DNA of 6,980 nt from an uncultured Collinsella sp. (GTDB lineage: Bacteria > Actinomycetota > Coriobacteriia > Coriobacteriales > Coriobacteriaceae), in assembly GCA_902470265.1 (NCBI GenBank), contig CABRFW010000086.1:1-6980 (forward strand), written 5' to 3'. Below the pieces are notes generated by a model that worked only from the letters and a program-made list of their open reading frames with translations, was not told the origin of the DNA and made no database searches. A program made the position numbers and the translations under genes. Positions 1-5,609 of the stretch are shown one piece after another. Each line of letters opens with the position of its first letter. Positions within the stretch are counted from its first letter, which is position 1.

Positions 1-869
1 CGACGGTGGCCATCGCGCTCGGCAAAGGTGTCCAGGTCAAAGGCGTGCAGCGGCTGACCGGTGAGCATCATCATGTAGTTGGTGATGTCGACGATGTTGT
101 TGTGCGGGCGCACGCCCAGGGCGTTGAGGCGCTTGACCATCCAGTCTGGCGACGGGCCGACCTTGACGTTGCGCACGATGCGGGCAACGTAGCGGTCGCA
201 CAGGCCCTCGTCGGCGATCTCGACCGAAAGCTCGTCGTCGGTCGCGCGGCCGGTCTCGACCTTGATAGCGGGCAGCTCAACGTGGAAATCGCGGTCGAAG
301 ATGGCGCCGGTCTCGCGGGCCATGCCGATCATGGACAGGCAGTCGGGGCGGTTGGGCGTGATCTCGCAGTCGAGCACGGTGTCGCTCGAGCCCACGTACT
401 CGGCAAACGGCATGCCGCAGGGCGTATCCTCGGGCAGGATCATAATGCCGGAGTGGTCGCCACCCAGGCCAAGCTCGCGCGCGGAGCAGTTCATGCCCAT
501 GGACACGACGCCGCGAAGCTTGCTCTTCTTGATCTTGACGTCGCCGGGAAGCACGGCGCCGATCATGGCCGTGACGATGTGGTCGCCGGCCTCGAAGTTC
601 TGCGCGCCGCAGACGATCTGCAGCGGAGCGGGGTTGCCGTCGGCGTCGAGGTTCTTGTCACCCACGTCGACCGAGCACACATACATGTGGTCGCTATCGG
701 GGTGCGGGGTCTTGGTGAGCACCTTGGCGGTCACCACGTGGTCGAAGGACTCGCCCACGGTGTCGATCGCCTCGACCTCGGTGCCGGTACGGATATATTC
801 GTCCGAAAGGGTCTTGGGATCCTCCGGAATATCGATCATGGTCTTGAGCCAGTCGTAAGAAACACGCAT
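1..869 (-). CDS. pheT: Phenylalanyl-tRNA synthetase beta subunit, N-terminal part (gene runs off the left edge)
   Basis: Beta subunit of the cytoplasmic alpha2beta2 enzyme that attaches phenylalanine to tRNA-Phe. The first 289 residues are visible, against roughly 800 for the bacterial family, so the gene is cut by the window and is not necessarily broken. Residues 1-40 (start MRVSYDWLKT) are the usual N-terminal segment. About 41-155 is the EMAP-type OB-fold tRNA-binding domain, with VCGAQNF at 86-92 and GMNCSARELGL at 125-135. The family signature TPNRPDCLSM follows at 171-180. The B3/B4 domain, which carries editing in this family, begins near 210, with NNIVDITNY at 257-265 and GQPLHAFD at 271-278. 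The ATG at 869 has an AAAGGAG ribosome binding site at 879-885, nine bases upstream. pheS ends 63 bases upstream with no terminator between (only a 5-bp hairpin at 894-906), so the two are probably co-transcribed and share T-box control. Identification is very secure. Confidence 0.97.
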   Translation of the reverse strand, partial: MRVSYDWLKTMIDIPEDPKTLSDEYIRTGTEVEAIDTVGESFDHVVTAKVLTKTPHPDSDHMYVCSVDVGDKNLDADGNPAPLQIVCGAQNFEAGDHIVTAMIGAVLPGDVKIKKSKLRGVVSMGMNCSARELGLGGDHSGIMILPEDTPCGMPFAEYVGSSDTVLDCEITPNRPDCLSMIGMARETGAIFDRDFHVELPAIKVETGRATDDELSVEIADEGLCDRYVARIVRNVKVGPSPDWMVKRLNALGVRPHNNIVDITNYMMMLTGQPLHAFDLDTFAERDGHR

Positions 870-932
870 ATAACTGGTCTCCTTTCATAAATGCGGCTTT
901 GAGCCGGAAACTGCAACTAAGAAGAAAGCGTT

Positions 933-2009
933 CTAGAACTGGTTCAAGAACCTCATGTCACCAGTCATCAACGTGCGCAGGTCCGGCAGGTCGTAGCGCA
1001 GGGCCGCGACGCGCTCGGCGCCAATACCAAAGGCGAAGCCGGTGTACTTCTCGGGGTCGATGCCGCAGTTGATAAGGACGTTGGGGTCGACCATGCCGCA
1101 GCCCAGGATCTCGATCCAGCCGCTGTGCTTGCAGAAGTTGCAGCCCTTGCCGCCGCACACGTGGCAGCTCACGTCCACCTCGCAGGAAGGCTCGGTGAAG
1201 GGGAAGAAGTGCGGGCGATAGCGCGTCTTGCGATCCTCACCAAACATGCACTTAACAAAGTAGTCGAGCGTGCCCTTAAGATCGCCAAAGGTGATACCCT
1301 CGTCGACGACCAGGCCCTCGATCTGGTTGAACTGCGGCAGGTGGCAGGCGTCGGCCGTGTCGGGACGGTAGACGGTGCCCGGGCAGATCATGTAGATGGG
1401 CGGCTTCTGCGACTCCATGGTGTGGATCTGCACGCCCGAGGTCTGGGTGCGCAGCAGCACGTCGGACTCGCCGTGAGCGTGAGCCTCGGGATGCGCGACG
1501 CTGCCGGGGTTGTTGTCGACCACATAGAACGTGTCGCGAGCCGAGCGGCTCGGGTGATCCATGGGCGCGTTGAGTGCGGTGAAGTTGTAGTAGGAGGTAT
1601 CGACCATGGGGCCGGACTCGACGGTGTAGCCGATGCCGCAGAAGATGTCCTCGGCCTCCTCGATGATCTGCTTGATCAGGTGCTGGTGACCAATCTGCGG
1701 ACGGATCCCCGGCAGCGTGATGTCGACGGCCTCGTGCTCGAGTGCGTGCTTGAGGGCGGCGGCCTTCATCTCGGTGGTGCGCTCGTCGAGCATGCCCTCG
1801 ATCAGATGGCGCATCTCGTTGGCGCGTTTGCCCATCATGGGACGATCCTCGGGGGCGAGCTTGCCCATCATGCGCATCAGGCCGGTGATACGGCCCTTGC
1901 GACCGAGCAGCTCAACGCGCGCAGCCTCGAGCTTGGCGGCGTCGTCGGCGCTAGTGACGAGCTCCTTGGCCTCTTCCTCGAGTTTGACCAGATCATCAAT
2001 CAGACTCAT
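933..2009 (-). CDS. pheS: Phenylalanyl-tRNA synthetase alpha subunit
   Basis: Catalytic alpha subunit of phenylalanyl-tRNA synthetase, a class II enzyme; 358 residues, near the usual 330-350. Residues 1-90 form the N-terminal helical (coiled-coil) tRNA-binding arm, and the catalytic core follows from about 100. Landmarks are DHPSRSARDTFYV at 151-163, LLRTQTSGVQ at 185-194, the motif 2 region FFPFTEPSCEVDV at 268-280, and motif 3 GIGAERVAALRY at 328-339. Ala326 in GFAFG appears to match E. coli Ala294, which lines the phenylalanine pocket and is known to set amino-acid selectivity. A Cys4 insert (C282, C285, C290, C293) sits between motif 2 and ILGCGMVDPNVL and may bind zinc, as in some Firmicutes-type PheS; the zinc role is inference. 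The start at 2009 (MSLIDDLVKL) is chosen because it gives the normal family N-terminus and has AAAGGGAA at 2013-2020 just upstream. The frame stays open to an ATG at 2120, but that lies in the leader terminator loop. First gene of the T-box-controlled pheST unit. Confidence 0.97.
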   Translation of the reverse strand: MSLIDDLVKLEEEAKELVTSADDAAKLEAARVELLGRKGRITGLMRMMGKLAPEDRPMMGKRANEMRHLIEGMLDERTTEMKAAALKHALEHEAVDITLPGIRPQIGHQHLIKQIIEEAEDIFCGIGYTVESGPMVDTSYYNFTALNAPMDHPSRSARDTFYVVDNNPGSVAHPEAHAHGESDVLLRTQTSGVQIHTMESQKPPIYMICPGTVYRPDTADACHLPQFNQIEGLVVDEGITFGDLKGTLDYFVKCMFGEDRKTRYRPHFFPFTEPSCEVDVSCHVCGGKGCNFCKHSGWIEILGCGMVDPNVLINCGIDPEKYTGFAFGIGAERVAALRYDLPDLRTLMTGDMRFLNQF

Positions 2010-2092
2010 GTCTTCCCTTTCGTCTCTCGCGCATCCGCGCTCCGGGACGGCTGACGCCGCCCGATGCTGCAGATGCGCGGCCCGGTTCGGTA

Positions 2093-2135
2093 ACAAAAAA
2101 CCGTCCTCGGGCATGTGCATTGCCCAAGGACGGTT
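2093..2135 (-). terminator. Intrinsic terminator of the pheST T-box leader
   Basis: A 15-bp stem joins 2121-2135 to 2099-2113, with one G-U pair and a 7-base loop at 2114-2120. On the leftward transcript it is followed by a U-run (A-run 2095-2100 on the given strand). It ends 83 bases before the pheS start codon. It forms when the antiterminator is not stabilised by uncharged tRNA-Phe, stopping transcription before pheS. Confidence 0.93.
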
Positions 2136-2156
2136 GAATTCCGCGGTACCACCTTG
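2125..2156 (-). promoter_or_regulatory. T-box antiterminator with UGGU acceptor-binding bulge
   Basis: In the leftward transcript CAAGG (2156-2152) pairs with CCUUG (2129-2125), and GCGG (2144-2141) pairs with CCGU (2133-2130) with one G-U pair. The 7-base bulge UGGUACC lies at 2151-2145 and the loop AAUUCAA at 2140-2134. The bulge bases UGGU (2151-2148) can pair with an ACCA 3' end, which fits a tRNA-Phe with discriminator base A. The CCGU and CCUUG arms are also part of the 5' arm of the terminator, so the two folds exclude each other. This is the classic T-box switch. Confidence 0.93.
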
Positions 2157-2386
2157 TTTGACCCGGCGGATGTCTGGCCCGCCGTGCCCACTCTGCGCCC
2201 CTTGTCGCGAGGCTCACGGCTTCCCTACTGGGGCTTCACCGCCGTCGGCCGCGCGCCCGTTGAGGTTGCTGCTCGGGAGTGAACGCTTGGCCCTTGCCAC
2301 CGCAGGAAGGCTTGCAGCCCATGACCTTCCCTCTCTTGCCGGCGACGCGGCGGGCAAAAACCCTCTCCGTCAACGCATTGGGCTAT

Positions 2387-2395
2387 AGGATAACA
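2387..2395 (-). promoter_or_regulatory. Probable extended -10 promoter for the T-box-pheST transcript
   Basis: Reading leftward, TGTTATCCT gives a TGn extension (2395-2393) and a -10-like TATCCT (2392-2387). No good -35 box is seen 16-18 bases upstream, which is tolerable for an extended -10 promoter. A start near 2380 would lie just before the T-box Stem I. This position fits the leader, but the call rests on a short motif. Confidence 0.5.
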
Positions 2396-2513
2396 CATTT
2401 CGCGAGCGCATCGCCGCGTTCCGTTTTGTTCGCGCTGGGTACAAGGCAGGTAGCTGTGCAAATTGGCCGCGCACCCGCCTGCGGCGCTCGGCCTGCGAGA
2501 TTAAGGATACGGT

Positions 2514-4097
2514 ATGGGAAAGAAACTCGATAAGAAGGCCCAGGCCGCCGTGGCAAAGGCTGCCAAGGGCGTCAAGGCTGCTAAAGTCGACAAGGCCGTC
2601 AAAAAGTTCCGCAAACTCGAGGGCAAGCTGTGGACTCGCGAGTACCTGCTCAAGATTGCCGAGTTCGATGGAGCGACGATTGCTCCTGCCAACGGTGCTG
2701 CCGCCCGTGCCGACGCCATGGGCACGCTTGCCGGCGAGCATCACAAGCTACTGACCAGCGAGAAGTCCGTTGAGCTCGTACGCTCGTTAGCGCGCGAGAC
2801 GGTTGCAGGCGGACACGTAGACGACCCGCAGCTGCTCGACGAGATCCGCGTGCTCGGCCGCGACCAGCGCGAGGCAAGCGTTATTCCTACCGAGGAGGCC
2901 GAGGCCTGGACCAGGCTCACCTGCGAGGCCGACGCCGTGTGGCACAAGGCCAAGACGGCCAACGACTGGGCGAGTTTTGAGCCCTATGTGGATAGAATCG
3001 TCGCCCAACTTAAGCATCAGGCCGAACTCATGGACCCCAAGCGCGACCCATACGACGTTTGGCTCGACCAGTACGAGCGCGGCCTTTCCGCCAAGAGCTT
3101 CGATGCGTTTTGCGATGAAGTCAAGGCGACGGTCGTGCCGCTCGTGCACGCCATCGGCGAGCGCGGCCAGCAGCCCGCTGCCGACTTTTTGCACGCCCGC
3201 GTGCCCGAGGCCGCCCAGCGCGCCATGAGCTTCGACCTTATGAAGCTCGTCGGCCTGAACCTGAACGACACCACGCTTGCCTTTACCGAACACCCGTTTA
3301 GCGAGGGCTTTGCCGTGGGTGACGCGCGCATCGCGACACACATCTACGAGAACGATTGCATCTCCAACGTCTACAGCATCATCCACGAGGCGGGACATGC
3401 CATGTACGAGCTGGGCGTCAATCCCGCCTATGCGCGCACCTGTCTTGAGGGCGGCACCTCCATGGGCATCCACGAGAGCCAGAGCCGCTTTTTCGAGAAC
3501 ACCGTGGGTCGCAGCCGCGCCTTTATGGGACCGCTGCTCGAGGTGCTGCGCCGCCACGCGTCCGAGGTCTACGGCGACGTCGACGAGGACACGCTCTACC
3601 GCGCCGTGAACATCGCGCAGCCGTCGTTGATCCGCACCGAGGCCGACGAGCTCACCTATCCGCTGCACGTTATGGTGCGCTACGAGATCGAGCGCATGCT
3701 GTTTGCCGGCGAGGCCACAGCCAAGGATATCCCCGCGCTTTGGAATCGCTTTATGAACGAGTACCTGGGCATCCCCGTTCCCGACGACACGCGTGGTTGC
3801 CTGCAGGATACGCACTGGAGCGGCGGCTCGTTTGGCTACTTCCCCACCTATGCGCTGGGCAGTGCCTACGATGCCATGTTTGTGCCGGCCATGTGCCGCG
3901 ACGGTGTCGACCTCAACGGTGCCTGTGCGAGCGGCGACCTGACACCCGTCCGCGCCTGGCTGGGCGAGCACATTTGGCAGTGGGGCCGCGCCAAGGACGC
4001 GCCGGAGCTCATCAAGGGCGCGTGCGGCATGGCGTTCGATGCCCGCTACTACTGCAGCTACCTGCAGGACAAGTTCACCACGCTGTACGAGCTGTAA
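2514..4097 (+). CDS. Thermostable carboxypeptidase 1-type metallopeptidase, family M32
   Basis: A zinc carboxypeptidase that removes C-terminal residues from peptides, probably in the cytoplasm since no signal peptide is seen; 527 residues against about 500 for family M32. The active-site motif is HEAGH at 291-295 (zinc ligands H291 and H295, catalytic E292). The third ligand is E321 in HESQSRFFEN (320-329), with the 26-residue spacing I recall for the Pyrococcus enzyme. Other M32 marks are EHPFSEGFAVGDARIATH at 259-276, IRTEADELTYPLH at 373-385 and HWSGGSFGYFPTYALG at 434-449. The ATG at 2514 has AAGGA at 2503-2507, six bases upstream. Residues 1-38 form a lysine/alanine-rich tail (13 Lys, 9 Ala) that I do not expect in M32 enzymes; the next Met is residue 69, so a later ATG start would remove part of the fold. 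The gene diverges from pheST and converges on glmM, so it is probably transcribed alone. Its substrates cannot be read from the sequence. Confidence 0.95.
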   Translation: MGKKLDKKAQAAVAKAAKGVKAAKVDKAVKKFRKLEGKLWTREYLLKIAEFDGATIAPANGAAARADAMGTLAGEHHKLLTSEKSVELVRSLARETVAGGHVDDPQLLDEIRVLGRDQREASVIPTEEAEAWTRLTCEADAVWHKAKTANDWASFEPYVDRIVAQLKHQAELMDPKRDPYDVWLDQYERGLSAKSFDAFCDEVKATVVPLVHAIGERGQQPAADFLHARVPEAAQRAMSFDLMKLVGLNLNDTTLAFTEHPFSEGFAVGDARIATHIYENDCISNVYSIIHEAGHAMYELGVNPAYARTCLEGGTSMGIHESQSRFFENTVGRSRAFMGPLLEVLRRHASEVYGDVDEDTLYRAVNIAQPSLIRTEADELTYPLHVMVRYEIERMLFAGEATAKDIPALWNRFMNEYLGIPVPDDTRGCLQDTHWSGGSFGYFPTYALGSAYDAMFVPAMCRDGVDLNGACASGDLTPVRAWLGEHIWQWGRAKDAPELIKGACGMAFDARYYCSYLQDKFTTLYEL

Positions 4098-4119
4098 GGC
4101 ATAACCGACACGTCAACGC

Positions 4120-4158
4120 AAAGGGGACGCCGCGGAACCAATCCGCGGCGCCCCCTTT
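4120..4158. terminator. Bidirectional terminator between the convergent peptidase and glmM genes
   Basis: A 17-bp inverted repeat joins 4120-4136 to 4142-4158 around a 5-base loop. Read rightward it has one A-C mismatch and ends in only UUU. Read leftward the same position is a G-U pair, so the stem is complete, and it also ends in a short UUU. It starts 23 bases after the peptidase stop codon and lies 37 bases beyond the glmM stop codon, so it can serve both genes. The U-tracts are weak, but the stem is very GC-rich. Confidence 0.8.
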
Positions 4159-4194
4159 CCACCTAGTTGTTTAAGAACGTCCCCAATGACTACC

Positions 4195-5526
4195 TTACAG
4201 AGCCTCGAGCGCGTTGGCGATGCGCTTCATGGCGGCATCGGCGGATGCTTGGTCGGGCGCCTCGGCCAGCACGCGGATAACCGACTCGGTTCCGCTCTTG
4301 CGCACGAGCACGCGGCCCTCGCCTGCCAGCGCAGCCTCGGCCTCGGCGATGGCGTTCTGCACGCCCATGTTCTCGAGCGCGGCGTCCTTGTCCGCCACGT
4401 GCACGGCCACCTGCGCCTGCGGCAGCAACTTGCACGGAGCCGTGAGCTGCGAGAGCGTCTCGCGCTCGGCACGAATCACTTCCATCACGCGCAGCGAAGT
4501 CATAATGCCGTCGCCCGTGCGCTCGATATCGCCAAAGATCGTATGGCCCGTCTGCTCGCCGCCCAGGCTGTAGCCGCCCTCGCGCATCTTGGCATACACG
4601 TGACGGTCGCCCACGCCGCTGGTCACGGCGCTCAGGCCGGCAAGCTCCAGCGACTTGACAAGGCCAAAGTTACTGGCAATCGTCGGCACCACGGTACCGC
4701 CCGAGAGGCGCCCGTGCTTGTTCAGATACACGCCGCACACGTACAGGATCTGGTCGCCGTCGACCACGCGCCCGCGCTCGTCCACGGCCAGGCAGCGGTC
4801 GGCATCGCCGTCGTAGGCAAAGCCCACGTCCAGGCCCTGCTCCACCACATGGCGCTGCAGACGCTCCATATGCGTGGAGCCGCAGTCGACGTTGATGTTA
4901 AAGCCATCGGGCGCGGCATTGATCACGCGCACGTCGGCACCGAGCGCGTCAAACACCGGCTTGGCCACCGAGGAAGCCGAGCCGTTGGCGCAGTCGATAC
5001 CGATTTTGACGCCCTGCAGCGAAAAGTTCGCACTTGCAATGAGCGAAGCAATGTAGCGGTTGCGGCCCTGCATGTAGTCCACCGTGGCACCGATGTGGTT
5101 GCCCGTGGCCAACGGAACTTCGCTCTTGCCATCGATGTAATCCTCGATGAGCTCCAGTACGTCCTCGTCCATCTTAAAACCGTCGCTATTGACGAGCTTA
5201 ATGCCGTTATCGCAAAACGGGTTGTGGCTCGCGCTGATCATGATGCCGCAATCGAAGCAGCCCTCCACGGTCTGATGCGCCACGCCCGGCGTCGGGATCA
5301 CGTGCAGCATATAGGCGTCCGCACCGCTCGCGACCAGACCGCTCACCAGCGCCGCCTCGAACATATAACTCGAGCGACGTGTGTCCTTGCCCACGATAAC
5401 GCGCGCCTTAGCACTGCGGTTGGCGCCGTAATACCAGCCCACAAAACGGCCAATCTTATAAGCGTGCTCTACCGTCAGCCCAACGTTGGCCTCACCGCGA
5501 AAGCCGTCGGTGCCAAAGTACTTCAT
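4195..5526 (-). CDS. glmM: Phosphoglucosamine mutase
   Basis: Converts glucosamine-6-phosphate to glucosamine-1-phosphate in the cytoplasm, the step before GlmU on the way to UDP-GlcNAc and peptidoglycan. At 443 residues it has the usual GlmM length. The start MKYFGTDGFRG (1-11) is typical of GlmM. The catalytic phosphoserine is S100 in SASHNP (98-103). The magnesium loop is DGDADR at 239-244, and the sugar-binding loop is GGEQTGH at 322-328, with Thr326 where Ser is usual. The C-terminal phosphate-binding loop is RKSGTESVIRV at 409-419, with Ser415 where many relatives have Pro. No key catalytic residue is missing. The ATG at 5526 has TAAGGAGA just upstream (SD core 5531-5537). The upstream gene on this strand ends 83 bases away, with a hairpin between, so glmM may have its own promoter or depend on read-through. 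Another phosphohexomutase specificity is possible but less likely given the N-terminus and length. Confidence 0.95.
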   Translation of the reverse strand: MKYFGTDGFRGEANVGLTVEHAYKIGRFVGWYYGANRSAKARVIVGKDTRRSSYMFEAALVSGLVASGADAYMLHVIPTPGVAHQTVEGCFDCGIMISASHNPFCDNGIKLVNSDGFKMDEDVLELIEDYIDGKSEVPLATGNHIGATVDYMQGRNRYIASLIASANFSLQGVKIGIDCANGSASSVAKPVFDALGADVRVINAAPDGFNINVDCGSTHMERLQRHVVEQGLDVGFAYDGDADRCLAVDERGRVVDGDQILYVCGVYLNKHGRLSGGTVVPTIASNFGLVKSLELAGLSAVTSGVGDRHVYAKMREGGYSLGGEQTGHTIFGDIERTGDGIMTSLRVMEVIRAERETLSQLTAPCKLLPQAQVAVHVADKDAALENMGVQNAIAEAEAALAGEGRVLVRKSGTESVIRVLAEAPDQASADAAMKRIANALEAL

Positions 5527-5545
5527 GCGCTCTCCTTACAAAATA

Positions 5546-5572
5546 GGGGCGAACAGATTGCCTGTCCGCCCC
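5546..5572 (-). terminator. Hairpin between the DUF4012 gene and glmM (terminator or attenuator)
   Basis: In the leftward transcript GGGGCGGACAG (5572-5562) pairs with CTGTTCGCCCC (5556-5546): 11 bp with one G-U pair and a 5-base loop. It is followed by UAUUUUG. It lies 38 bases after the DUF4012 stop and only about 8 bases before the glmM ribosome binding site. It is most simply the terminator of the upstream gene. A possible -10-like GATAAT (5591-5586) lies upstream of it, so it could instead sit in a glmM 5' UTR and act as an attenuator. Confidence 0.7.
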
Positions 5573-5609
5573 AAAATGGTACTCGATTATCTGCGCTACC
5601 AGAAAAACC

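Larger units (their letters stand above)
2093..2381 (-). promoter_or_regulatory. T-box leader (tRNA-Phe-sensing riboswitch) upstream of pheST
   Basis: This leader binds uncharged tRNA-Phe and lets transcription continue into pheS-pheT. Reading leftward, Stem I has a GCCC/GGGC helix (2352-2355 with 2290-2293), a middle helix (2341-2346 with 2296-2301), GCA/UGC (2337-2339 with 2302-2304), the AGAGAG bulge (2331-2336), and a terminal GGAAGG/CCTTCC helix (2325-2330 with 2305-2310). The apical loop at 2311-2324 contains GGGCTGCAAG; bulge and loop match the tRNA-elbow-binding module of the family. On the 3' side, UUC (2283 to 2281), followed by A and CUCCC, is the likely specifier and is a phenylalanine codon. 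A 6-bp hairpin (2179-2184 with 2164-2169) fits Stem III. The T-box core GGTGGTACCGCGG, the antiterminator and a terminator follow. The base of Stem I pairs weakly in my reading, and the 5' end is inferred from the promoter. The T-box call is secure; the exact pairings in Stem I and Stem II are not. Confidence 0.93.

Noticed and set aside
1125..2054. A 309-residue open frame on the plus strand opposite pheS
   Set aside because: Same explanation: antisense shadow with composition typical of GC-rich reverse frames, opposite a clear pheS. The 294-codon frame at 6-890 opposite pheT is the same.
2010..2120. Longer PheS starting at the in-frame ATG at 2120 (37 extra residues)
   Set aside because: That ATG lies in the loop of the T-box terminator, has no ribosome binding site, and the extra residues do not resemble a PheS N-terminus. 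The ATG at 2009 has a good site and the normal start.
2368..2373. TTGACG on the minus strand as a -35 box
   Set aside because: It falls at the start of the T-box leader, downstream of the likely start point, and no suitable -10 follows at 16-18 bases before Stem I.
2225..2461. A 78-residue minus-strand open frame in the pheS leader, as a possible leader peptide
   Set aside because: It runs through Stem I of the T-box, whose structure explains the sequence. There is no ribosome binding site or run of Phe codons that would suggest peptide-based attenuation.
2396..2513. Promoter for the M32 peptidase in the divergent spacer
   Set aside because: No pair of -35 and -10 boxes with proper spacing stands out. 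Short matches such as TTGTTC and TACAAG are wrongly spaced.
2787..3971. A 394-residue open frame on the minus strand opposite the M32 peptidase
   Set aside because: It is a codon-bias shadow of the peptidase, with no recognisable domain and no independent support.
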